Origin: Nitrospirae bacterium JdFR-85
GTDB lineage: Bacteria; Nitrospirota; Thermodesulfovibrionia; Thermodesulfovibrionales; JdFR-85
Assembly: GCA_002011745.1 (NCBI GenBank)
Contig: MTOU01000009.1
Coordinates: 1 to 64,000 of the forward strand
DNA length: 64,000 bases
Direction of reading: 5' to 3'
A model generated the notes under the pieces. The model searched no databases. It was not told the origin of the DNA and saw nothing but the letters and a program-made list of their open reading frames with translations. Positions 44,976 to 53,519 of the stretch are shown here, piece by piece. Position numbers and translations under genes: made by a program. Within the stretch, counting starts at the first letter, position 1. Each line of letters opens with the position of its first letter.

Positions 44976-47108
44976 ATGGGATTCTGGTCTGACATAAAGA
45001 GGGATTTTGAGGCCGTATTTGAGCGTGACCCTGCTGCAAGGAGTAAGCTTGAGGTGATACTCACATATCCAGGATTCCATGCCATCTTCTTTCACCGTAT
45101 AAGCCATGCACTATGGAAGATGAAGATTCCGGTAATACCAAGGCTTCTGTCACATATAGTCAGAATCTTTACAGGTATAGAGATACATCCTGCAGCAAGA
45201 ATAGGCCCTGGATTCTTTATTGACCATGGTATGGGTGTAGTGATCGGAGAGACTACCGAGATTGGTGAAAACTGTCTCCTTTATCAAGGTGTAACCTTGG
45301 GTGGTACAGGCAAGGAGAGGGGTAAACGTCATCCCACCCTTGGAGACAACGTGGTTGTTGGTGCAGGGGCAAAGATACTGGGTGCAATAAGGATCGGGAA
45401 TAATGTTAAAATAGGTGCTAATGCAGTAGTGCTTAAGTCTGTGCCTGACCACTCAATAGTGGTCGGGGTGCCTGGTAGGGTTATAAAGAAGAAGATCCTA
45501 AGGATGACGGACAGAGGCATTGAAGAGGCACTTGACCACATACATATGCCTGACCCGATTGAGGAGAAATTTAAACAAATAGAGTTTCACTTAGGACAGT
45601 TGGAGAAAAAACTTGAAAGACTGGAGGGTAAGGGAGGCAGGATGAGGATATACAATACTCTGACAGGTAAAAAGGATGAATTCACCCCAATTGAACAGGG
45701 TAAAGTAAGGATCTATGTATGTGGTGTCACAGTATATGATTACTGCCATGTGGGGCATGCAAGGAGTGCAATCGTCTTTGATGTTATAAGGAGATACTTC
45801 AAGCACAAGGGCTTTGAGGTAAAATACATAAGAAACTTCACAGACATTGATGATAAGATCATTAAACGTGCCAATGAAGAGGGAATCCCATGGCATGAGG
45901 TGGCAAAGAAATACACAGAGGAGTATTATCAGGATATGGATGCCCTTGGGGTTGAAAGGGCAGATGTAGAGCCAAGGGCAACAGAGTATATAAATGAGAT
46001 GATAGAAATGATCCAGGGTCTTATTGACAAGGGCTATGCCTATGTGGTGGACGGTAATGTCTACTTTGAGGTGGAGAAATTCGGTGAATATGGGAAACTC
46101 TCTAAGAGGTCAAAGGATGAGATGCTTGCAGGTGCAAGAGTTGAGGTGGATGAGAGAAAAAAGAACCCACTTGATTTCGCCCTCTGGAAGGCATCTAAGG
46201 AAGGGGAGCCTTCATGGCCTTCTCCATGGGGAGAAGGTAGACCCGGATGGCATATAGAGTGCTCTGTGATGAGTATGAGGCTTTTGGGAGAGACTTTTGA
46301 TATCCATGGAGGAGGTGCTGACCTCATATTCCCCCATCATGAGAATGAGATAGCCCAGTCAGAGGCATTTACAGGGAAGCCCTTTGTGAGGTACTGGATC
46401 CATAATGGATTCATTACTGTATCAAAGGAGAAGATGTCCAAATCCCTCGGTAACTTCTTCACCATAAGGGAGGTACTGAAGAGATTTGATCCAGAGGTGC
46501 TTAGGGTCTTTCTGCTTTCTACCCACTACAGAAGCCCAATCGAGTTCTCCTATGAGCAACTACTTGATGCAGAAGCATCGGTTGATAGATTCTATACCAC
46601 TGTAATGAGAGTGGAGCAGTATCTTAAATTAATAAAAGAAGATGGCAGAGACACAGATGAAGAACCCTTAGCTGAGGCACTTGAAAAATTTCCTGAAAGG
46701 TTTGAAGAGGCGATGGATGATGACTTCAATACAGCCCTTGCATTGGGGCATATATTTGAACTCATCAAGGAACTCAACAGGTATCTGGACAGAAGACCCC
46801 AGGGCATAAAGGCAAAAGAGACCATTGAGAAGGCCCTCAGCCTCATCAAAAAGTACTCAGCAGTACTGAATATCTTCCAGAGAACACCCTCAGAATGGCA
46901 GATATCACTTTTGAGGACAAAAGGGATTAAACTCACCCCAGAGGAGATTGAAGAGAAGATCAAAGAAAGACAGCAGGCAAGGGCCAGAAAGGACTGGCAG
47001 ACTGCGGACTCCATAAGAGAGGCCCTTTATGAACAGGGTATTGTGCTTGAGGATACCCGTCATGGAACGGTCTGGAGGGTAAAGGTAGGAGAAGAGATAC
47101 CTGTCTGA
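44976..47108 (+). CDS. cysES: Fused serine acetyltransferase and cysteinyl-tRNA synthetase
   Basis: One 710-residue frame. Residues 1-222 are CysE (serine O-acetyltransferase): FFIDHGMGVVIGETTEIG, LGGTGKERGKRHPTLGDNVVVGAGAKILG, hexapeptide repeats and a C-terminal coiled coil. Residues 223-710 are CysS: YVCGVTVYDYCHVGHARSA, zinc Cys in GWHIECSVMS, HGGGADLIFPHHENE, KEKMSKSLGN. CysE makes O-acetylserine for cysteine synthesis; CysS charges tRNA-Cys. No stop separates them, but AGGGAGG and ATG (45642) at the join would allow free CysS. In Bacillus the genes are neighbours but separate. Confidence 0.88.
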   Translation: MGFWSDIKRDFEAVFERDPAARSKLEVILTYPGFHAIFFHRISHALWKMKIPVIPRLLSHIVRIFTGIEIHPAARIGPGFFIDHGMGVVIGETTEIGENCLLYQGVTLGGTGKERGKRHPTLGDNVVVGAGAKILGAIRIGNNVKIGANAVVLKSVPDHSIVVGVPGRVIKKKILRMTDRGIEEALDHIHMPDPIEEKFKQIEFHLGQLEKKLERLEGKGGRMRIYNTLTGKKDEFTPIEQGKVRIYVCGVTVYDYCHVGHARSAIVFDVIRRYFKHKGFEVKYIRNFTDIDDKIIKRANEEGIPWHEVAKKYTEEYYQDMDALGVERADVEPRATEYINEMIEMIQGLIDKGYAYVVDGNVYFEVEKFGEYGKLSKRSKDEMLAGARVEVDERKKNPLDFALWKASKEGEPSWPSPWGEGRPGWHIECSVMSMRLLGETFDIHGGGADLIFPHHENEIAQSEAFTGKPFVRYWIHNGFITVSKEKMSKSLGNFFTIREVLKRFDPEVLRVFLLSTHYRSPIEFSYEQLLDAEASVDRFYTTVMRVEQYLKLIKEDGRDTDEEPLAEALEKFPERFEEAMDDDFNTALALGHIFELIKELNRYLDRRPQGIKAKETIEKALSLIKKYSAVLNIFQRTPSEWQISLLRTKGIKLTPEEIEEKIKERQQARARKDWQTADSIREALYEQGIVLEDTRHGTVWRVKVGEEIPV
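45631..45644 (+). promoter_or_regulatory. Internal ribosome-binding site and start for free CysS
   Basis: AGGGAGG (45631-45637), four bases, then ATG 45642 in frame. Translation from here would give a 488-residue CysS of normal length. Spacing is a little short. Confidence 0.55.
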
Positions 47109-47109
47109 G

Positions 47110-47844
47110 ATGTCAGAGAGACAGTTCATTTATGGAATTAATCCAGTAAAAGAAGCCCTAAGAGGTAACAGATCTATTTATGAAGTCTTCATATACAAAG
47201 GTAGAAATCCAAATACTGTAAAGTCCATAATAGAATTATGTAAACACAGGGGTGTAAAGGTCTCATTTGTAGAAAGATCCTTCTTCTCATCCTTCCCAAA
47301 GGCACATCAGGGTATCGCTGCCCTCACAGAGTCGCCTCCTTCTCTGAGTATAGAGGACCTCTTTGAAATCTCTCATCAGAAGGGTGAGCCTGCCTTTTAC
47401 CTTGTGGTTGACTCTGTACAGGACCCAAGGAACCTTGGGGCCATTCTCAGGACAGCAGAGGTGGCAGGAGTACACGGAGTGGTCCTGCCTAAAAAACGCA
47501 TAGCAAGGGGTGAGACAGTGGAGAAGGCATCTGCCGGAGCTATGCAACATCTGCCCATAGTAAATGTTCCAAATATCAAACATGCCCTATTAAAATTCAG
47601 AGAAAGAGGTATAACAGTCTATGCTGCAGAGGCGGATGGACAGATACTATACTGGGAGGCTGATATGACAGGGCCTCTCACAATACTGATCGGCTCAGAA
47701 GGGGAAGGGATAAAAAAGACAGTAAAGAGGTATGCTGATTCAGTAATCACCATACCTGTAAGAGGAAAAATAAACTCCCTGAATGTATCTGTTGCCACAG
47801 GTATAATCATCTATGAGGTGCTGAGACAGAGAAAGAAGATATAA
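47110..47844 (+). CDS. rlmB: 23S rRNA 2'-O-methyltransferase RlmB (TrmH family)
   Basis: Methylates a guanosine ribose in 23S rRNA (G2251 in E. coli). The substrate-binding N-terminal domain (FIYGINPVKEALRG) is followed by SPOUT motifs: VVDSVQDPRNLGAILRTAEVAG, LIGSEGEGIKKTV and IPVRGKINSLNVSVATGI, which form the knotted SAM site. 244 residues. It starts 1 base after cysES, giving the cysE-cysS-rlmB order known from Bacillus (yacO). Confidence 0.94.
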   Translation: MSERQFIYGINPVKEALRGNRSIYEVFIYKGRNPNTVKSIIELCKHRGVKVSFVERSFFSSFPKAHQGIAALTESPPSLSIEDLFEISHQKGEPAFYLVVDSVQDPRNLGAILRTAEVAGVHGVVLPKKRIARGETVEKASAGAMQHLPIVNVPNIKHALLKFRERGITVYAAEADGQILYWEADMTGPLTILIGSEGEGIKKTVKRYADSVITIPVRGKINSLNVSVATGIIIYEVLRQRKKI

Positions 47845-47845
47845 A

Positions 47846-48592
47846 CTACATGAGGGCTGATTTTAACTCTTCATAGATAACCTGCCCTATCTTAAGACCT
47901 GTCTCAATAATCTCTGGACCGTATACCCTGCCTGTAGGGGTTCTGAAGGTTTCTTTGACCCTCTCAATATAGTCTATCCCCTTCTGATAGTTTCCGAGAA
48001 ACTCCGCAGGGTCTATATTTCCATACTCCAGCATCTGCCATATTGTTGTGGTGAAATTATCAGGTCCCCATCTGAACTTGTCTGCATCATAAAGGGCATC
48101 ACTTATGAGCTGTTCAAAGGAACTGTTTAAAGGAGTGGTCTTCTTGAATGCCTCATGGTTTCTTATTGCAATAACAATAGCCCTTTTTAGTCTTTCCTCT
48201 ATACCAAAACAGTCAAGTATTTTTGAGGCCTCTTGACTGCCTTGGACTGCATGGTCTTCACTGCCCCTTTTGATATCATGCAGCAGTCCTGCAATATGCA
48301 CTGCAAAGACCGCCTCTTCTATCTCTCCCTCAGGCAATGAATACCTCTCTGCATCTATCATAACCAGTGCTCCTGCCTCAATTGCAACTGCCTTTGAGTG
48401 TGCAAAACCATGTCCCATCCCTTCCTGTTCAAGCCTTAGATGATTTATACATTCCCTTAGAAGGGAGTTTTTAGTAAGAAACTCAGAAGACAACTCAATC
48501 TCTCTTCTGAACTGTATATAAAACCTTGGAGGTTTTCTGGTCTTCTCAAGCTCTATCGCCTTCTGTCTCAGTCTTCTATAAAGGGGGTTCAT
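47846..48592 (-). CDS. HD-domain phosphohydrolase
   Basis: 248 residues. Metal-binding HD motifs: GHGFAHSKAVA (first His), AGLLHDIKRGSEDHA (HD), and a later IRNHEA and LYDADKFRW. It is closest to small metal-dependent phosphohydrolases of the HD superfamily; the substrate is unknown (nucleotide or cyclic nucleotide are common). It ends 1 base from the rlmB stop, tail to tail. It is separated from the upstream NuoG-like gene by a terminator at 48625-48662, so it is not part of that operon. Confidence 0.8.
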   Translation of the reverse strand: MNPLYRRLRQKAIELEKTRKPPRFYIQFRREIELSSEFLTKNSLLRECINHLRLEQEGMGHGFAHSKAVAIEAGALVMIDAERYSLPEGEIEEAVFAVHIAGLLHDIKRGSEDHAVQGSQEASKILDCFGIEERLKRAIVIAIRNHEAFKKTTPLNSSFEQLISDALYDADKFRWGPDNFTTTIWQMLEYGNIDPAEFLGNYQKGIDYIERVKETFRTPTGRVYGPEIIETGLKIGQVIYEELKSALM

Positions 48593-48624
48593 CTGTTTCT
48601 CCAGATAGCCTTTTCTAATGATAG

Positions 48625-48662
48625 AAAAAAGGGGGATAAGTTGGCAATACTCATCCCCCTTT
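48625..48662 (-). terminator. Rho-independent terminator of the NuoEFG-like operon
   Basis: In minus-strand RNA the arms pair over 14 positions (AAAGGGGGAT core; one G-U pair that is only compatible with this strand). The 3' arm runs directly into TTTTTT. It sits 42 bases after the stop of the NuoG-like gene. Confidence 0.85.
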
Positions 48663-48703
48663 CTAAAAGGAAAGATTTTACTTAAAAGATTCTTTTGTCT
48701 AAA

Positions 48704-51172
48704 CTATGAAGTTGGTCCTGATCCGTTGTCTCTCCGTGGCTCGATCTTAACAGGAGTTGGATGTGCCCTGCCTTCTGGAGAATATGAGACAAGGGCATTT
48801 ACTCTTGCATGAGCAAAGTGTACAGGAACAAAGAGCATCCCTGTGGGCACCTCTTCAGAGACCCTCGCCTTGATGAATACTGATCCCTTTGCAGAGGTGA
48901 TCTTTATAAAAGAACCGTCTTCTACAGAAAACTTCTCTGCATCTTCAGGAGATATCTGCACAAAAGCATCTGAAAGCACGTGGCTTAGACTCTTTGACAT
49001 CACTGAGAGTGCGCCTGAGTGCTGCATAATGTTTCCTGTAACCATCAGTATGGGGTACTCCTCTGTAGGCATCTCCGGTAGGTCCCATTTAACAGGAGAG
49101 AATCTCCACCGGTGCTCACCTCTGTCCTCATCTATTCTGCTGATCTCATCTTGTAACTGATATAACTCTACTGTACCAAGTGCTGAGCCCATCACTCTTG
49201 CAATATTCCGGATGATCTGCCAGTCAGGTATTGCCTCACCTTGAGGTGAAACCACCTTTCTGAATGGCTGAGGTAGCCCCTGTGAGTTGATAAAAGTACC
49301 ATCCTTTTCTGCCCATGCTGCTGCTGGTAGAACTACATGAGCCAATTTTGCAGTCTCTGACATACGGATGTCCTGCACCACAAGAAGCTCCAGTGCTTTC
49401 AAGGTCTCCTCAATCCGCTGGGCATCCGGCATTGTCACAAGGGGGTCCTCACCCATTATATATAATGCCTTAAGAGAGCCAGGATTATAAAGCATTTCAT
49501 AAAGATCCTTGCCATCTTTCAGAGGTCTCATACCCACAAACCATGCCCCGAGGGTGTTTGAATAATCAGCAGGCATCTGAAGTGCATCAGGCCCTTCACC
49601 AAGAAGCATCAGGAGATTGGCTGCAGTCTTTACTGTCTCCACACCTTTCTGGTTTTCTGCAGCCCCTACTGTCAGGGCTATCAGCCTTGTCTCAGCCTTG
49701 GTGAAGACCTCACAGGCCTCTAAGAACTCTTCTTTCTGAAGTCCTGTGATCTCTGAAACCCTCTCAGGGGTATACTCTTTTACTGATTCTTCAAGGGTTT
49801 CTAACCCTTCTGCCCTTAAATCTCCTTTAAGGTGAAAACCTTCTTTCAGGACATAATTTATCATCCCGTTCAAGAAGGCCACGGCTGTTGCAGGCCTTGG
49901 CCTCAGCCACTTTGTGGAGCGTCTTGCAAGCTTTGTCATTCGTGGATCTATTACCATCAGATAGGAACCCTCATTTTTTGCCTCGATAAATTTGAGTCCA
50001 AATATGGGATGTGTTGAGGTGATATCTGACTCCAGCACCATCAGTACTTCTTTGCCAAGGGGTGAGTTGAGTTTTACTGGACTGAATTTGATACCATAGG
50101 TCTCCTCAAGTCCCTTTACTGTCCAGTAATAGCCCAATCTCGCAGATGTATCCAGATTATCACTGCCTATCACCTCTCTCATAAACCTTTGGAGCATGTA
50201 ATTATCCTCAAGAGAGGCCCTTGTGGAGCCTATTGCACCAATACTCACTCCTCCTGATGCACTTTTTATACTCTTCAGTTTTTCTGCAATATAGTAGATC
50301 GCCTCCTCCCATGTCACCTCTTTCAACTCACCATCTTTTCTCAGAAGGGGGCTCTTAAGCCTCGCCTCTGAATATATGAAATCAAAACCGAATCTGCCCT
50401 TACCACAGAGGTCTCCTTCACTCACGCCTTTACCATCCACTCCCCTTACCCTGAGGATCCTGCCTTCTCTTAGGTCAAGAGTAAGGGTACAGCCCACACT
50501 ACAGTAAGGACATATACTGTCATAACTCTCAAGGAACCATGCCCTTGCCCTATACTTAAAAGGCTTTGCCCCTAAGGCACCCACGGGACAGGCATCTATA
50601 CACTGTCCACAGAACTCACAATCCAAAGTCTCTTCAAAGGCAGGACTGATCTTTGTCTTAAATCCTCTGCCAATAAAGTTTATTGCTCCTACACCCTGAT
50701 GTTCCCAGCAGACCCTTACACATCTGCCACAGAGGATACATCTGTTGGGATTTCTTTCTATAAGGGGACTCGTTGCCTCTGGCTCGTGTTTCCTCTCTGC
50801 ATAGAACCTACTCTGGGATGGACCATATTTATATGCAAGGTCCTGAAGCTCACACTCACCTGCCTTATCACACACAGGACAGTCCAGGGGATGGTGTACC
50901 AACAGCAGTTCAAGCACTGTCTTACGCGCCTTCTGAAGCACTGGCGTGTTGGTATGGATCACCATTCCCTCCTCAGCAGGCGTTGAGCAGGCTGCCATCA
51001 GTTTCCTCTGACCTTCCACCTCCACAAGACAGAGCCTGCATCCTCCATATGGCTTAAGCCTTCTGTCCCAACATAGATGAGGAATATATATATTGTTGGC
51101 CTTTGCTACCTCAAGAATGGTCTGGCCCTTTTCTGCCTGGACCTTTTTACCATCAATAGTTAGTTCCATCAT
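48704..51172 (-). CDS. NuoG-like iron-sulfur/molybdopterin-fold subunit lacking the catalytic Cys/Sec
   Basis: 822 residues. N-terminal [2Fe-2S] (CWDRRLKPYGGCRLC), His-Cys3 [4Fe-4S] (HHPLDCPVCDKAGEC), two [4Fe-4S] (CILCGRCVRVC, CEFCGQCIDACP), then CPYCSVGC as in FDH/NuoG. A full molybdopterin-oxidoreductase body and the C-terminal dinucleotide-binding domain (MVTGNIMQHSG onward) follow. Where formate dehydrogenases have CARxU/C, this protein has SARLGYYW, so there is no Cys/Sec Mo ligand. It is not an [FeFe] hydrogenase (no H-cluster motifs). It likely passes electrons from NuoF to an unknown acceptor. Last gene of the operon. Confidence 0.88.
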   Translation of the reverse strand: MMELTIDGKKVQAEKGQTILEVAKANNIYIPHLCWDRRLKPYGGCRLCLVEVEGQRKLMAACSTPAEEGMVIHTNTPVLQKARKTVLELLLVHHPLDCPVCDKAGECELQDLAYKYGPSQSRFYAERKHEPEATSPLIERNPNRCILCGRCVRVCWEHQGVGAINFIGRGFKTKISPAFEETLDCEFCGQCIDACPVGALGAKPFKYRARAWFLESYDSICPYCSVGCTLTLDLREGRILRVRGVDGKGVSEGDLCGKGRFGFDFIYSEARLKSPLLRKDGELKEVTWEEAIYYIAEKLKSIKSASGGVSIGAIGSTRASLEDNYMLQRFMREVIGSDNLDTSARLGYYWTVKGLEETYGIKFSPVKLNSPLGKEVLMVLESDITSTHPIFGLKFIEAKNEGSYLMVIDPRMTKLARRSTKWLRPRPATAVAFLNGMINYVLKEGFHLKGDLRAEGLETLEESVKEYTPERVSEITGLQKEEFLEACEVFTKAETRLIALTVGAAENQKGVETVKTAANLLMLLGEGPDALQMPADYSNTLGAWFVGMRPLKDGKDLYEMLYNPGSLKALYIMGEDPLVTMPDAQRIEETLKALELLVVQDIRMSETAKLAHVVLPAAAWAEKDGTFINSQGLPQPFRKVVSPQGEAIPDWQIIRNIARVMGSALGTVELYQLQDEISRIDEDRGEHRWRFSPVKWDLPEMPTEEYPILMVTGNIMQHSGALSVMSKSLSHVLSDAFVQISPEDAEKFSVEDGSFIKITSAKGSVFIKARVSEEVPTGMLFVPVHFAHARVNALVSYSPEGRAHPTPVKIEPRRDNGSGPTS

Positions 51173-51208
51173 ATCCCTATTCCTCCTTAAGATAACTTTA
51201 TATAAAAT

Positions 51209-53044
51209 TTATGCTTCCACTTCTTCCATCTCTTCTTTAAACATATCCCTTGGGCCAACCTTTACAGCACCAAATTTACATTTCTCATAACAGGTTCTGC
51301 ACTTGATACAGAGGGACTGGTCAATACTGTGTGGTTTTTTCTTCTCACCAGTAATCGCATCCTGTGGACATGCCTTGGCACACACTCCACAACCCTTACA
51401 CTTCTCAGCATCAATATAGAAGGTGCTCAGTTCTCTGCAGACTCCTGCCTTACACCACCCCTCATATATATGGGACTCATACTCGTCTCTGAAATACCTT
51501 ATTGTGGTAAGCACAGGGTTTGGAGCTGTCTGCCCAAGTCCACAGAGTGATGTCTTTATGATATCCTGAGCAAGGTCTTCAAGCAGTTCAATATCTCCTT
51601 CCCTGCCCCTACCCTCTGTTATATCTATCAATTTATCAAGCATAACTCTTGTTCCGATCCTGCAGGGTGGACACTTTCCACATGACTCCTCTGTAGTGAA
51701 TTCAAGAAAGAACCTCGCCACATTCACCATACAATTGGAGTCATCCATCACAACCATACCACCAGAACCAACGATCGCTCCTGTCTTAACAATATCCTCA
51801 TAGGTGACAGGGGTATCCAACAGAGACTCAGGTATACACCCACCTGAAGGACCACCAAGCTGTACAGCCTTGAACTTCCTTCCCTTCTTGATACCACCAC
51901 CTATGTCATAAATGATCGTCCTTAAAGGAATACCCATCGGAACCTCTATAAGACCCACATTATTAACAGCACCTGTAAGTGCAAAGACCTTTGTCCCTGT
52001 CGACTTCTCTGTACCAAGGCTTCTGAACCACTCTGCACCATTCAGTATGATCTGTGGAATGTTTGCATAGGTCTCTACATTGTTGAGCACAGTGGGTTTA
52101 CCCCAGAGTCCCTTAACAACAGGGAATGGAGGTCTCGGTATGGGCATACCCCTTTTGCCCTCAATAGACCGCATCAGTGCGGTCTCCTCACCACATACAA
52201 AGGCACCTGCACCCTGGTATATCTCTATATCAAGGCTGAAGCCGGAATTAAGGATATTCTCTCCGAGAAGCCCGTATTCCTTTGCCTGATCAATCGCCTT
52301 CTGGAGTCTTCTCACTGCCAATGGATACTCTGCCCTCACATAGATATATCCCTTGTTCGCTCCGATAGCCTTTGCACCTATTATCATCCCCTCCAGTACT
52401 ACATGGGGGTCTGCCTCCATGATACTCCTGTCCATGAAGGCACCTGGGTCTCCCTCGTCACCATTACAGAGTATGTATTTCTGGTCAGCCTGGACCCTTG
52501 CGCAGAGTTCCCACTTCAGCCCTGTTGGGAAGCCTGCTCCACCACGACCCCTGAGTCCTGATTCCTTTACTTCTTTGATGATCTCCTCTGGTGTCATCTC
52601 CAGAAGGGCCTTTGCTGCAGCCATATACCCGTCTCTTGCAATATAGTCCTCTATATTCTCAGGGTCAATAAGCCCTTTGTTTCTCAAGGCCCTAAGCACC
52701 TGGTATTTGAAGAAAGGTATATCATTCATTGTAGGCACAGCAGCCCTCTTCTCAGGCTCTTTATACATGAACTTCTGCACAGGTCTTCCCTTAATAAAGT
52801 GTTCCTCCACAAGATAGGGAATATCATCAGGTGTAAGCTTTTCATAGAATATCTCATCAGGATGGACTATCAGAATTGGTCCCTGTGCACAGAATCCATT
52901 ACATCCTGTCAGGGTAAGGGATATCTCATTTTGAAGGCCTCTCTTCTTTATTTCATCAGCAAGGGCATCCTTTATCTTGAGACTACCACTTGCTATACAT
53001 CCTGTGCCTCCACAAAGCATTAAATTAACCCTGTATCTCTCCAT
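51209..53044 (-). CDS. NuoF/HydB-like NADH-binding flavoprotein subunit
   Basis: 611 residues. N-terminal thioredoxin-like [2Fe-2S] domain (LCGGTGCIASGS, LTGCNGFCAQGP), about 1-100. Then the NuoF body with the FMN/NADH motifs GLRGRGGAGFPTGLKWE, CNGDEGDPGAFMDRS and GAFVCGEETALMRSIEG. A [4Fe-4S] site follows (ESCGKCPPCRIGT), and a C-terminal 2x[4Fe-4S] ferredoxin (CKGCGVCAKACP, CIKCRTCYEKCK). This is the layout of HydB and NADH-linked bifurcating enzymes. AAGGAGG precedes the ATG. It lies 36 bases upstream of the NuoG-like gene in the same operon. Confidence 0.93.
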   Translation of the reverse strand: MERYRVNLMLCGGTGCIASGSLKIKDALADEIKKRGLQNEISLTLTGCNGFCAQGPILIVHPDEIFYEKLTPDDIPYLVEEHFIKGRPVQKFMYKEPEKRAAVPTMNDIPFFKYQVLRALRNKGLIDPENIEDYIARDGYMAAAKALLEMTPEEIIKEVKESGLRGRGGAGFPTGLKWELCARVQADQKYILCNGDEGDPGAFMDRSIMEADPHVVLEGMIIGAKAIGANKGYIYVRAEYPLAVRRLQKAIDQAKEYGLLGENILNSGFSLDIEIYQGAGAFVCGEETALMRSIEGKRGMPIPRPPFPVVKGLWGKPTVLNNVETYANIPQIILNGAEWFRSLGTEKSTGTKVFALTGAVNNVGLIEVPMGIPLRTIIYDIGGGIKKGRKFKAVQLGGPSGGCIPESLLDTPVTYEDIVKTGAIVGSGGMVVMDDSNCMVNVARFFLEFTTEESCGKCPPCRIGTRVMLDKLIDITEGRGREGDIELLEDLAQDIIKTSLCGLGQTAPNPVLTTIRYFRDEYESHIYEGWCKAGVCRELSTFYIDAEKCKGCGVCAKACPQDAITGEKKKPHSIDQSLCIKCRTCYEKCKFGAVKVGPRDMFKEEMEEVEA

Positions 53045-53106
53045 CCCTACCTCCTTGTCTGTTTTGAAACATCATGATTGAAGGCATTACTCTGCCTCCA
53101 TCTTTA

Positions 53107-53490
53107 TTAATAAGAGGTCTCACATCCCTGGACAAAGGCGAGTTCCTCAACCACATTTCCACCAATTATATGCTCTTTTGTAATCTTTCTCGCCTTCTCT
53201 TCATTCAGGTCACAGTACTTAACAGGAGGTGAGTTCAACATCTCTACAGTTATCATCGGCTCTCTGCTACAGAGTCCTGCACAGCCTGAGGTGGTGACCA
53301 CTACATCCGTAGTACCTGCCTTTTGAAGCTCATCCATTATCACATTCATGATCTCTCTCGCGCCTGCTGCAAGCCCGCAGGTACCCATATGTACCGTTAC
53401 CTTCACCCTATATGCACCCTCTCTCAGGGCAGTCTTTGCCTTATGTTGTTCTTTTATTCTCTTTAGATCCTCAATAGTTAATCGTGGCAT
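53107..53490 (-). CDS. Thioredoxin-like [2Fe-2S] ferredoxin
   Basis: 127 residues. Four Cys in thioredoxin-like ferredoxin order: GTCGLAAGA (1), TTSGCAGLCS (2, 3) and KYCDL (4). The fold and motif resemble the N-terminal domain of the neighbouring NuoF-like protein, so one may be a duplicate of the other. It lies between NuoE- and NuoF-like genes, as in many hydrogenase and NADH-dependent complexes. AAGGAGG 6 bases before the ATG. Confidence 0.88.
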   Translation of the reverse strand: MPRLTIEDLKRIKEQHKAKTALREGAYRVKVTVHMGTCGLAAGAREIMNVIMDELQKAGTTDVVVTTSGCAGLCSREPMITVEMLNSPPVKYCDLNEEKARKITKEHIIGGNVVEELAFVQGCETSY

Positions 53491-53519
53491 TGTTTCCTCC
53501 TTAAAGGTTTAATCTCAAA

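Noticed and set aside
48704-53044. NuoEFG-like operon as [FeFe] hydrogenase or formate dehydrogenase
   Set aside because: No H-cluster motifs are present, and the formate dehydrogenase Cys/Sec position is Gly.
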